From Polymorphum gilvum SL003B-26A1 (GTDB lineage Bacteria; Pseudomonadota; Alphaproteobacteria; Rhizobiales; Stappiaceae): a stretch of DNA of 64,000 nt. Each line of letters begins with the position of its first letter. Within the stretch, counting starts at the first letter, position 1. Below the pieces are notes generated by a model that was not told the origin of the DNA, did not search any database, and saw only the letters and a program-made list of their open reading frames with translations. Location of the stretch: contig NC_015259.1 in assembly GCF_000192745.1 (NCBI RefSeq), positions 2,185,001 through 2,249,000 of the forward strand. The letters are read 5' to 3'. Position numbers and translations under genes: made by a program. Shown here piece after piece: positions 14,242 through 22,092 of this stretch.

Positions 14242-15027
14242 ATGGCGGAGCCGCTGACGACCGGTCCGGCGCCGAGCGCGACGGGTTTCCGGGTCGAGTT
14301 CCATGACAGCGTCCCGTCGACCAACTCGCTGGCCATGGCGGCGGCACGCGCGGGCGATGCGGGCCGGCTGTGGATACTCGCTCACGAGCAGACCGCGGGA
14401 CGCGGTCGGCGCGGGCGCGCCTGGGCCTCGTCGCGCGGCAACCTGTTCGCCAGCGTGCTGCTGATCGATCCGCAGCCGAAGGCGCGCATCGCCGAACTGC
14501 CGCTGGTCGCGGCGGTGGCGCTGGCCGAGGCGGTGGAGCGGGCCGCCGGCGCCCACGGCCTGGTCGGGCTGAAATGGCCGAACGACCTGCTGGTCGAGGG
14601 CGCCAAGCTGTCCGGCATCCTGCTGGAAGCGGAGACGCTGGCCGACGGCCGGCTGGCGGTCGTGTGCGGCTTCGGCGTGAATTGTGTTTCCCATCCCGAG
14701 CCGGACGGCTACAAGGCGACGGATCTGGCGGCACTCGGCTACCGGATCGGCGCCGGCCTGCTGTTCGACCGGCTGGCTGCGACATTCGGCGCCTGGCTCG
14801 ACACCTGGTCCGCCGACAACGGCTTCGACGTCGTACGCCGGGCCTGGATGGGGCGGGCGCTCCGGCTTGGCGAGACGATCACGGTGCGGACGGGCACTGA
14901 GTCCGCGGCCGACCTGACTGGCCGGTTCTGCGAGATCGACGGCCGCGGGCAGCTGGTGCTGCAGCTTGACGACGGCACGATCAGGACCATTTCCGCCGGG
15001 GACGTGTTCTTCGGCCGGCTGACATAG
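14242..15027 (+). CDS. birA: Biotin--[acetyl-CoA-carboxylase] ligase
   Basis: 261-residue group I biotin protein ligase, which activates biotin to biotinyl-AMP and attaches it to carrier proteins such as AccB. The ATP/biotin loop TAGRGRRGRAWAS, the KWPNDLL segment and LSGILLEAE are present. It lacks the N-terminal helix-turn-helix of the E. coli repressor form, so it is enzymatic only. Lies directly after nuoN, an order common in Hyphomicrobiales. Confidence 0.93.
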   Translation: MAEPLTTGPAPSATGFRVEFHDSVPSTNSLAMAAARAGDAGRLWILAHEQTAGRGRRGRAWASSRGNLFASVLLIDPQPKARIAELPLVAAVALAEAVERAAGAHGLVGLKWPNDLLVEGAKLSGILLEAETLADGRLAVVCGFGVNCVSHPEPDGYKATDLAALGYRIGAGLLFDRLAATFGAWLDTWSADNGFDVVRRAWMGRALRLGETITVRTGTESAADLTGRFCEIDGRGQLVLQLDDGTIRTISAGDVFFGRLT

Positions 15028-15096
15028 ACAGAACACTGCAGGGCAGGGAACCGAGGGTTCCGCGCGAGCAGCATGAACAAGCAAGGAGCACTGTGG

Positions 15097-16764
15097 ATGG
15101 CGGATGCCAACGAAATCGTCTTCCTGCCCCTCGGCGGCGTGGGCGAAATCGGAATGAACCTGGGCCTTTACGGCTATGGCCCGGACGGCGACCGCACCTG
15201 GCTCGTGGTGGATTGCGGCGTGACCTTCGCCGGCCCGGAACTGCCGGGCGTCGACCTGGTGTTGCCCGACATCCGCTTCCTGGAAGGCGAGCGCGACCGC
15301 ATCGCCGGCATCGTCATCACCCATGCGCACGAGGACCACTACGGCGCGCTGCTGCATCTGTGGCCGCACCTGCGCGCGCCGGTCTACGCGACGCCGTTCA
15401 CCGCCGGGCTGCTGGCGGCCAAGGCGGAAAGCGAGCCGCATGCGCCGGAGATACCGGTGACCATCGTCAACCAGGGCGACCGGCTGAACATCGGCCCGTT
15501 CGACGTCGAGATCGTCGCCATGTCGCATTCCATCCCCGAGCCATGCGCGCTGGCGCTGCGGTTCCCGGAGGGGCTGGTGGTGCATTCCGGCGACTGGAAG
15601 ATCGACCCGACGCCGGGGCTCGGCAAGCCGATCGACATGGATCGGTTGGCGGCGATCGGCCGGGAAGGGGTGCTGGCGCTCGTCTGCGATTCGACCAACG
15701 CCTACCGGGAGGGCATCAGCCCGAGCGAGGCCGACGTCGCGACCGAACTCAAGCGCGTGATCGGCGCCGCCAAGCACCGGGTCGCGGTGACGACCTTCTC
15801 GTCCAATGTGGCGCGCATCCGCGCGGTGGCCGAGGCGGCGGCGGCAGCGGAGCGCGACGTGGTGGTGGTCGGCCGCTCGATGCGCCGGGTGATCGACGTC
15901 GCCGGCGAACTCGGCTACCTGGACGGCCTGCCGCCCTTCCACGACGAGGATGCCTTCGGCTACCTGCCGCGCGACAAGGCGGTTCTGCTGTGCACGGGTT
16001 CGCAGGGCGAGCCGCGAGCGGCGCTGGCGCGCATCGCGTCCGGAGAGCATCGCAACATCGCCCTGACGCGCGGCGACCTGGTGATCTTCTCGGCGCGCAC
16101 GATCCCAGGCAACGAGAAGGACGTCAACGCGGTCGTCAACGGCCTCGCCAAGGCCCAGATCGAGATCATGACCGACCGGGACGCCCTGATCCACGTGTCC
16201 GGTCATCCGCGCCGGGGCGAGCTGGAACAGATCTACAAGCTGCTGAAGCCCAAGGTGCTGGTGCCGGTCCACGGCGAGCCGTTTCATCTGGCCGCCCATG
16301 CCGAATTCGCCCGTGCCAAGAAGATCAAGACCGTGGTGGTGGCCGGCAACGGCGACATCGTCCGGCTCGGCCCCGGTCCGGCCGAAGTCATCGACGAGGC
16401 GCCGTTCGGCCTGACCTTGGTCGACGGCAAGATCGTGAACGAGCCGGAGCTGACCGGCGTCAAGGAGCGGCGCAAGCTGTCCTTCGCCGGCGCCGTGGTC
16501 GTCGCGCTGGTGCTCAACCGCAGTGGCGACCTGGTCGACGATCCGGCGCTGGCGCTGTTCGGCCTGCCGGAGACCGACAACGACGGCGAGAGCATGGAGG
16601 CGCTGGTGCTCAAGGCGGTCAACGGGGCGATCGGCAGCATCCCGAAGGCACGGCGCAAGGATGCCGACCTCGTCGGCGAGGCGGCGCGGCGGGCGGCGCG
16701 GTCGGCGGTTGCCGACATCTGGGGCAAAAAGACACTCTGCAAAGTGCTGGTCAGCCGTGTATGA
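15097..16764 (+). CDS. rnj: Ribonuclease J
   Basis: 555-residue metallo-beta-lactamase / beta-CASP ribonuclease with 5'-3' exo- and endonuclease activity in RNA processing and turnover. The metal-binding motif ITHAHEDHYGAL is near residues 74-85, and later beta-CASP motifs include STNAYREG and HVSGHPRRGEL. The ATG at 15097 is preferred over one at 15073 because AAGGAG sits 8 nt upstream and MADANEIVFLPLGGVGEIGMN matches the family N-terminus. The C-terminal RNase J domain is complete. Confidence 0.93.
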   Translation: MADANEIVFLPLGGVGEIGMNLGLYGYGPDGDRTWLVVDCGVTFAGPELPGVDLVLPDIRFLEGERDRIAGIVITHAHEDHYGALLHLWPHLRAPVYATPFTAGLLAAKAESEPHAPEIPVTIVNQGDRLNIGPFDVEIVAMSHSIPEPCALALRFPEGLVVHSGDWKIDPTPGLGKPIDMDRLAAIGREGVLALVCDSTNAYREGISPSEADVATELKRVIGAAKHRVAVTTFSSNVARIRAVAEAAAAAERDVVVVGRSMRRVIDVAGELGYLDGLPPFHDEDAFGYLPRDKAVLLCTGSQGEPRAALARIASGEHRNIALTRGDLVIFSARTIPGNEKDVNAVVNGLAKAQIEIMTDRDALIHVSGHPRRGELEQIYKLLKPKVLVPVHGEPFHLAAHAEFARAKKIKTVVVAGNGDIVRLGPGPAEVIDEAPFGLTLVDGKIVNEPELTGVKERRKLSFAGAVVVALVLNRSGDLVDDPALALFGLPETDNDGESMEALVLKAVNGAIGSIPKARRKDADLVGEAARRAARSAVADIWGKKTLCKVLVSRV

Positions 16765-16823
16765 CGGAGCAAAGGACCGCGGCGCACCCGCTGCGGCCAG
16801 GGTCACTTGACGGGAGACAGGGG

Positions 16824-17228
16824 ATGATCGGTCGGCTCAACCACGTGGCCATCGCGGTATCGGACATCGACGCGGCGACAGCGGTCTATCGCGACACGCT
16901 GGGTGCCGAGGTGTCGGGCAAGGTCGAGCAGCCCGACCATGGTGTGACGACCGTGTTCATCACGCTGCCGAACACCAAGATCGAGCTGCTGGAGCCGCTG
17001 GGCGACACTTCGCCGATCGCCAAGTTCCTCGAGCGCAACCCGTCGGGCGGCATCCATCATGTCTGCTACGAGGTCGACGACATCCGCGCGGCGCGCGACC
17101 AGCTGATGGCGCGGGGCGCGCGCGTGCTCGGCGACGGCGAGCCCAAGATCGGCGCGCATGGCAAGCCGGTGCTGTTCCTGCATCCGAAGGACTTCCTAGG
17201 CACGCTGACCGAACTCGAAGAGGCGTGA
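16824..17228 (+). CDS. mce: Methylmalonyl-CoA epimerase
   Basis: 134-residue vicinal-oxygen-chelate enzyme that interconverts (2R)- and (2S)-methylmalonyl-CoA in propionyl-CoA metabolism. Family segments LNHVAIAVSDIDAA, TKIELLEPLG and GGIHHVCYEVDDI are present, with metal ligands expected at the first-strand His, the HH pair region and the C-terminal Glu. Start at 16824 follows GGGAGACAGGGG. The DUF1467 gene begins 5 nt later. Confidence 0.93.
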   Translation: MIGRLNHVAIAVSDIDAATAVYRDTLGAEVSGKVEQPDHGVTTVFITLPNTKIELLEPLGDTSPIAKFLERNPSGGIHHVCYEVDDIRAARDQLMARGARVLGDGEPKIGAHGKPVLFLHPKDFLGTLTELEEA

Positions 17229-17232
17229 ACCC

Positions 17233-17502
17233 GTGTTCGGCATGTCGATCCCCTTCGCGCTGGCCGTCTATTTCATGATCTGGTGGATCGTGCTGTTCGC
17301 GATCCTGCCGTTCGGCGTGCGCACCCAGGAGGAAGATGGCGCGGTGACCCCGGGCTCGGTGCCGAGCGCGCCGAGCCGGCCGCTTTTGCTGCGCAAGGCG
17401 CTGTGGACGACCGTGGTCGCGTCGGCGGTGTTCGCGAGCTTCGTGTGGCTGCGGGCGTCCGGCATCACGCTCGACGACATCCCGCTGCCGGGCCCGCGCT
17501 GA
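17233..17502 (+). CDS. DUF1467 family membrane protein
   Basis: 89-residue protein with two transmembrane helices (IPFALAVYFMIWWIVLFAIL and LWTTVVASAVFASFVWL) separated by a short polar loop after PFGVRTQEE, matching the DUF1467 family that usually sits next to mce and proS in Hyphomicrobiales. Function unknown. GTG at 17233 and ATG at 17242 are both possible starts; the ATG gives the more typical MSIPFALAVYF. Confidence 0.85.
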   Translation: MFGMSIPFALAVYFMIWWIVLFAILPFGVRTQEEDGAVTPGSVPSAPSRPLLLRKALWTTVVASAVFASFVWLRASGITLDDIPLPGPR

Positions 17503-17534
17503 GAGGGCGGTGTGGGGCGTGCCGGGCAAGGGCG

Positions 17535-17575
17535 CCGCTTTGGCTCTGATCCGCTTTGGCTCTGATCCGCTTTGG
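17535..17575. repeat. 16-bp tandem repeat, about 2.6 copies
   Basis: Unit CCGCTTTGGCTCTGAT occurs at 17535-17550 and 17551-17566, with a partial third copy (CCGCTTTGG) at 17567. It lies between the DUF1467 stop and the terminator hairpin. Looks like slippage in non-coding DNA. Confidence 0.85.
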
Positions 17576-17587
17576 ATCGTGTGAAAA

Positions 17588-17617
17588 GAAAAAGCAGGGC
17601 GGGAGCCCTGCTTTTTT
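17588..17617 (+). terminator. Rho-independent terminator after the mce/DUF1467 end of the operon
   Basis: Perfect 10-bp stem AAAGCAGGGC / GCCCTGCTTT with loop GGGA (17591-17614), A-rich before and TTTTTT after. Likely ends the long transcript from the nuo region. It is nearly symmetric (A-run / T-run) and could work on either strand. Confidence 0.9.
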
Positions 17618-18027
17618 AGTTCCGCGTCTAAAACTCCCTCTTTACTCCGACGACCCCGAAGGGGTTTCGCCGGGTCGGCTGCGAACCCGAAGGTGCGCCC
17701 GAGGGATCTTCCTCCCAAGACTCAGACCGCGATGCCTCTTGTGCAAGGATACGATCGTCTCCGATCGTTACCTTTTTCTTATGCGCTGGGACCTTAGCGC
17801 ATTGACACATACTTGTCACCATTTTGAGCGGCGGCGCCCAAAATTTTTGCTTGCCCAGAAAGCGGACGCGCCGAACGAGTCGGCATCGAGCGGGCAGGGC
17901 GCTGCACGGCGGCGGCAAAAGCGCCGGATAACCGGGTACCGCGGCGCAAGGGTCTTGTGTTTTTCCGGTGCTTGCGGTTTGACTGCGGCTCGTTCGGCCC
18001 GAGCCGCATCCAGACCCGAGAGTGACC
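17618..18027 (+). promoter_or_regulatory. proS upstream region with an inverted repeat overlapping a TTGACA box
   Basis: 410 nt without a gene between the terminator and proS. TTGACA at 17802-17807 resembles a -35 box, but no good -10 follows at 16-18 nt. The same bases form the inverted repeat TGACA-N6-TGTCA (17803-17818), which could be a regulator site. Nothing else recognisable. Confidence 0.35.
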
Positions 18028-19356
18028 ATGCGCCTGTCCCGCTTCTTCCTGCCCATCCTGAAGGAAACGCCCAAGGAGGCGGAAATCGTCTCGCACCGGC
18101 TGATGCTGCGCGCGGGCATGATTCGCCAGCAGTCGGCAGGCATCTATTCGTGGCTGCCGCTGGGGTTCCGGGTGCTGCGCAAGATCGAGAAGATCGTCGA
18201 GGAGGAACAGGCGCGCGCCGGCGCGGTGCAGTTGCTGATGCCGACCATCCAGCCGGCCGACCTGTGGCGCGAAAGCGGGCGCTACGACGCCTACGGCAAG
18301 GAGATGCTGCGCATCACGGACCGTCACGAGCGCGAGATGCTGTACGGGCCGACCAACGAGGAGATGATCACCGAGATCTTCCGCTCCTACGTGCGCTCCT
18401 ACAAGGACCTGCCGCTCAATCTCTACCACATCCAGTGGAAGTTCCGCGACGAGGTGCGCCCGCGCTTCGGCATCATGCGCGGCCGCGAGTTCCTGATGAA
18501 GGACGCCTATTCCTTCGACATCGACAAGGAGGCGGCGCGCCACGCCTACAACCGCATGTTCGTCGCCTATCTGCGCACCTTCGCCCGCATGGGGCTGAAG
18601 GCGATCCCGATGCGCGCCGACACCGGCCCGATCGGCGGCGACATGAGCCACGAGTTCATCATCCTCGCCTCGACCGGCGAGAGCGCGGTGTTCTGCGACA
18701 GGAGCCTGCTCGACCTGCCGACGCCGGGCGAGGACACGGACTTCCTGTCCGACCTGTCGCCGATCGTCGAGGCCTGGACGACGCCCTATGCGGCGACCGA
18801 CGAGATGCATGACGAGACGACCTTCGCCGCGCTGCCGGAGGCGGAGCGCGTGTCGGCGCGCGGCATCGAGGTCGGCCACATCTTCTATTTCGGCACCAAG
18901 TATTCCGAGCCGATGGGCGCCAGGGTGATGACCGCAGAGGGCACCGAGGTGCCGGTGCACATGGGCTCCTACGGCGTCGGCGTGTCGCGCCTGCTGGGCG
19001 CGCTGATCGAGGCCAACCACGACGACGACGGCATCATCTGGCCCGCTTCGGTGGCGCCGTTCCATGTCGGCCTGATCAACCTGAAGCCGGGCGACGCCGA
19101 CACCGATTCTGCCTGCGCCGGGCTCTACGCCAGGCTGGAGGCGGTCGGGGTCGAGGTGCTGTACGACGATGTCGACACCCGCGCCGGCGCCAAGTTCGCG
19201 ACCATGGACCTGATCGGCCTGCCGTTCCAGATCATCGCCGGCCCGCGCGGCCTGAAGGATGGCGTGGTCGAGGTGAAGGAACGGGCGAGCGGACAGCGCG
19301 AGAGCCTGTCGCTGGAGGCGGCCTTCAACCGGGTGCGCGAAGCATTGACGGCCTGA
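18028..19356 (+). CDS. proS: Prolyl-tRNA synthetase
   Basis: 442-residue class II aminoacyl-tRNA synthetase that charges tRNA-Pro. This is the short alphaproteobacterial form without the large editing insertion. Class II motif 2 ([33 protein letters not shown] region) and motif 3 ([15 protein letters not shown]) are clear, and the C-terminal anticodon-binding domain is present. The ATG at 18028 ([18 protein letters not shown]) is preferred over a GTG two codons upstream. Confidence 0.95.
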   Translation: MRLSRFFLPILKETPKEAEIVSHRLMLRAGMIRQQSAGIYSWLPLGFRVLRKIEKIVEEEQARAGAVQLLMPTIQPADLWRESGRYDAYGKEMLRITDRHEREMLYGPTNEEMITEIFRSYVRSYKDLPLNLYHIQWKFRDEVRPRFGIMRGREFLMKDAYSFDIDKEAARHAYNRMFVAYLRTFARMGLKAIPMRADTGPIGGDMSHEFIILASTGESAVFCDRSLLDLPTPGEDTDFLSDLSPIVEAWTTPYAATDEMHDETTFAALPEAERVSARGIEVGHIFYFGTKYSEPMGARVMTAEGTEVPVHMGSYGVGVSRLLGALIEANHDDDGIIWPASVAPFHVGLINLKPGDADTDSACAGLYARLEAVGVEVLYDDVDTRAGAKFATMDLIGLPFQIIAGPRGLKDGVVEVKERASGQRESLSLEAAFNRVREALTA

Positions 19357-19423
19357 GCCGGCTCGTCGATCCTGCCAGCGGGTATTCAGCGAGGATTCGG
19401 GGCGCGGCCGGACAGGGCGGAGC

Positions 19424-20728
19424 ATGACGGAACGCAAGACGACCACGGCCGCGGCCGGAGCGGAGCGGGCCAAGGGCCCGCGGCCCTTCGCCGCCTTCGA
19501 ATGGATGATCGCCGGCCGCTACCTGCGCTCGCGCCGGCGCGAGGCGTTCATCTCGGTGATCGCCGGCTTCTCCTTCGTCGGCATCATGCTCGGGGTGGCG
19601 ACGCTGATCATCGTCATGGCGGTGATGAACGGCTTCCGCAGCGAGCTGCTGACCAAGATCCTCGGCATCAACGGCCACATGCTGGTGCAGCCGATCGACC
19701 AGCCGCTGACCGACTACGACGCGGTGGCGGCGCGCCTGGAAGGCGTTTCCGGCGTCGTCGCCGCGATGCCCTTCGTCGAGGGCCAGGCGATGGTGTCGGG
19801 GCCGGCCGGCAACTTCGGGGCGCTGGTGCGCGGCCTGTGGGAAGCCGACATCCGCCGCCTGCCGCTGGTCGCCGGAAACGTGCGCGCCGGCAGCCTCGAC
19901 GGCTTCGACGAGGGCGGGGGCGTTGCCATCGGCACGCGCATGGCCCAGCAGCTCGGCCTCGCCGTCGGCGACAACGTGACCATCATCTCGCCGCGCGGCG
20001 CGGTGACGCCGATGGGCGTGACGCCGCGCCTCAAGTCCTATCCGATCCTGGCGGTGTTCGAGATCGGCATGTCGGAATACGACAGCACAATCCTGTTCAT
20101 GCCGCTGGAGGAGGCCCAGGTCTATTTCCGCATGGAGGGCAAGGCGACCGGCGTCGAGGTCTATGTCGAGGATCCGGACAAGGTCGGGGCAATGCGCGCC
20201 AGCGTCGAGGACGGCGCGGCGCGGCCGGCCTTCGTCACCGACTGGCGCCAGCGCAACGTGACCTTCTTCTCCGCCCTGGAGGTGGAGCGCAACGTCATGT
20301 TCCTGATCCTGACGCTGATCGTCGTGGTCGCGGCGCTGAACATCATCTCCGGCCTGACCATGCTGGTGAAGGACAAGGGGCGCGACATCGCCATCCTGCG
20401 CACCATGGGCGCGACGCGCGGGGCGGTGATGCGCGTCTTCGTCATCACGGGAGCGAGCATCGGCATCGTCGGGACGCTCGCCGGCTTCCTGCTCGGGCTG
20501 GTCGTGTGCCTCAACATCGAGAGCATCCGCCAGTTCATCTCCTGGCTGACGCGCACGCAGCTGTTCGACCCGACGCTGTATTTCCTGTCGCGCATGCCGG
20601 CCGACATGGACAGCGGCGAGACCGTCATGGTGCTGGCGATGGCCATGGGGCTGTCGCTGCTGGCGACGCTCTACCCGGCCTGGCGGGCGGCCAGGCTCGA
20701 TCCGGTCGAGGCGCTCAGATACGAATGA
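19424..20728 (+). CDS. lolC: Lipoprotein-releasing ABC transporter permease LolC/LolE family
   Basis: 434-residue inner-membrane permease that, with the ATPase LolD, hands outer-membrane lipoproteins to LolA. MacB/FtsX-type layout: TM helix near residues 40-65 ([23 protein letters not shown]), a large periplasmic domain, then three C-terminal helices ending in [19 protein letters not shown], the family signature. Only one LolC/E gene is present, as is common in alphaproteobacteria, where it probably acts as a homodimer. Overlaps lolD by 4 nt (ATGA). Confidence 0.93.
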   Translation: MTERKTTTAAAGAERAKGPRPFAAFEWMIAGRYLRSRRREAFISVIAGFSFVGIMLGVATLIIVMAVMNGFRSELLTKILGINGHMLVQPIDQPLTDYDAVAARLEGVSGVVAAMPFVEGQAMVSGPAGNFGALVRGLWEADIRRLPLVAGNVRAGSLDGFDEGGGVAIGTRMAQQLGLAVGDNVTIISPRGAVTPMGVTPRLKSYPILAVFEIGMSEYDSTILFMPLEEAQVYFRMEGKATGVEVYVEDPDKVGAMRASVEDGAARPAFVTDWRQRNVTFFSALEVERNVMFLILTLIVVVAALNIISGLTMLVKDKGRDIAILRTMGATRGAVMRVFVITGASIGIVGTLAGFLLGLVVCLNIESIRQFISWLTRTQLFDPTLYFLSRMPADMDSGETVMVLAMAMGLSLLATLYPAWRAARLDPVEALRYE

Positions 20729-21459
20729 CGGCGACGGCTTCCTCCCCGCAGACGGCCCGCGGGCCGAAGGGCGCTGCCGCCCGGCCGCCGGTGCTGCGGC
20801 TTACCGGCATCCGCCGCTCCTTCGCCGAGGCCGAGGGCCGGCTCGACATCCTCAAGGGCGCCGACCTGTCGATCGGCGCCGGCGAGATGGTCGCGCTGGT
20901 GGCGCCGTCGGGAACCGGCAAGTCGACCCTGCTGCACATCGCCGGCCTGCTGGAACGGCCCGACGCCGGCGAGGTCCATGTCGCCGGCCAGGCCTGCAGC
21001 GGCCTGTCGGACGACGCGCGCACGGCGATCCGCCGCAACGACATCGGCTTCGTCTATCAGTTCCACCATCTGCTGCCCGAGTTCACGGCGCTGGAGAACG
21101 TCATGATGCCGCAGATGATCGCCGGCCTGCCCAAGCCCGTGGCGGGCGAGCGGGCGCAGGAACTGCTCGCCTACATGCGTCTCGGCGCGCGGGCCAGCCA
21201 CCGGCCGTCGGAACTGTCCGGCGGCGAACAGCAGCGCGTCGCCATCGCGCGCGCGGTCGCCAACGCGCCGCGGCTGCTGCTGCTCGACGAGCCGACCGGC
21301 AACCTCGATCCGCATACCGCCGGCTATGTCTTCGACGCCGTGCAGGCACTGGTGCGCGCCTCCGGCGTCGGCGCGCTGTTCGCCACCCACAACATGGAGC
21401 TGGCGGCCCGCATGGACCGGGTGATCACCCTGCGCGACGGGCTGGTGCTCGACCTGTGA
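20725..21459 (+). CDS. lolD: Lipoprotein-releasing ABC transporter ATP-binding protein
   Basis: 244-residue ABC ATPase that powers LolC. Walker [11 protein letters not shown]-loop in [18 protein letters not shown], signature [14 protein letters not shown], Walker [13 protein letters not shown] and the switch His in ATHN are all present. The QFHHLLPEF segment and LDEPTGNLD are typical of LolD/MacB-type ATPases. Start overlaps the lolC stop, so the two are translationally coupled. Confidence 0.94.
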   Translation: MTATASSPQTARGPKGAAARPPVLRLTGIRRSFAEAEGRLDILKGADLSIGAGEMVALVAPSGTGKSTLLHIAGLLERPDAGEVHVAGQACSGLSDDARTAIRRNDIGFVYQFHHLLPEFTALENVMMPQMIAGLPKPVAGERAQELLAYMRLGARASHRPSELSGGEQQRVAIARAVANAPRLLLLDEPTGNLDPHTAGYVFDAVQALVRASGVGALFATHNMELAARMDRVITLRDGLVLDL

Positions 21460-21524
21460 GCGCGCAGCCCGCCTGCCGCTCCGGGGCGGCGCCGGCTGCC
21501 GCCTGACCGAGGTTCCGCGATCTT

Positions 21525-21539
21525 GTTCGTATTTTGTTC
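21525..21539 (+). promoter_or_regulatory. LexA (SOS) box, distal copy upstream of the microprotein gene
   Basis: GTTC-N7-GTTC (GTTCGTATTTTGTTC), an exact match to the alphaproteobacterial LexA operator direct repeat. It lies 120 nt upstream of the small ORF at 21659 and 66 nt after lolD. lexA itself is in this window. Confidence 0.75.
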
Positions 21540-21599
21540 ACCATCGTGGGAGAATATCGGGCATGGTCGCGGGTCGGTGCATTTTTCGGGTTGTCAATG

Positions 21600-21614
21600 G
21601 AACAAAAAGAGAAC
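21600..21614 (-). promoter_or_regulatory. LexA (SOS) box, proximal copy upstream of the microprotein gene
   Basis: GAACAAAAAGAGAAC, which is GTTC-N7-GTTC read on the minus strand. It ends 44 nt before the ATG of the small ORF at 21659, in the position of a promoter-proximal operator. Together with the box at 21525 it predicts tight LexA repression of the small gene. Confidence 0.75.
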
Positions 21615-21658
21615 ATCCTGTCTCTATCGACTGTATCGGACACTGACAGGAGGAAGAC

Positions 21659-21757
21659 ATGACCTATTTCGCTCGCGATGTCGCCGCTTTCGGGTCGCTG
21701 GTCGTGTTCTGCGCCACCATCGCCGTGTGGGGCGAGGTGCTGCTGGCGCTGAACTGA
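21659..21757 (+). CDS. SOS-controlled single-pass membrane microprotein, 32 residues
   Basis: Short ORF of 32 codons with a strong ribosome-binding site (CAGGAGGAAGAC directly before the ATG). The protein begins MTYFARDVAAFGSLVVF and is almost wholly hydrophobic after residue 8, ending VWGEVLLALN, so it should be one inner-membrane helix with a short basic/acidic N-terminus. Two LexA boxes lie 45 and 120 nt upstream. The arrangement resembles SidA of Caulobacter, a 29-residue SOS-induced membrane protein that blocks division through FtsW/FtsN; no sequence identity is claimed. It could instead be a chance ORF, but the ribosome-binding site, hydrophobicity and paired operators argue against that. 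Confidence 0.72.
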   Translation: MTYFARDVAAFGSLVVFCATIAVWGEVLLALN

Positions 21758-21944
21758 AGTCCACCCCGTCCGCAGGTGGCCGCGCCGGCGCGACCGATCG
21801 CCCGCCCGATCGCACGCCGATCTCGGGCGGTCGTCCACAGCGGCGGCGATCCGGATCGGCGGCAAGGCCGCGGTGCGCTCGACAGGGACGGCCGCATCGG
21901 CTTCACTTGACGGCGATTCCCGCCCGCCGCGGAGGGATCCGTGC

Positions 21945-21973
21945 CGGATCGCCCCCGGATCGCCCCCGGATCG
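21945..21973. repeat. 11-bp tandem repeat, about 2.6 copies
   Basis: CGGATCGCCCC is repeated at 21945-21955 and 21956-21966 with a partial third copy. It lies in the 270-nt gene-free stretch between the microprotein stop (21757) and the duplicated dnaE start region; nothing else is recognisable in that stretch. Confidence 0.75.
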
Positions 21974-22016
21974 CTTCGGCATCGCGCCCGATACGCGCCG
22001 GAACGTCGGGTGCTGA

Positions 22017-22092
22017 GAGGTGATGCGATGACCGATGCCGGATTCGTGCACTGAAAGGTGATGCCATGATCGATGCCGGATTCGTGCACCTG
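22017..22092 (+). repeat. 38-bp tandem duplication of the dnaE translation start
   Basis: Two near-identical copies, each with a GAGGTGATG/AAGGTGATG ribosome-binding site, an ATG (22028 and 22066) and the codons for M-(T/I)-DAGFVH. The period is 38, so the copies are out of frame with each other. The first copy is a complete mini-ORF: ATG at 22028, eight codons, stop at 22052-22054, 11 nt before the real dnaE start. It may act as an upstream ORF affecting dnaE translation. Confidence 0.8.
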
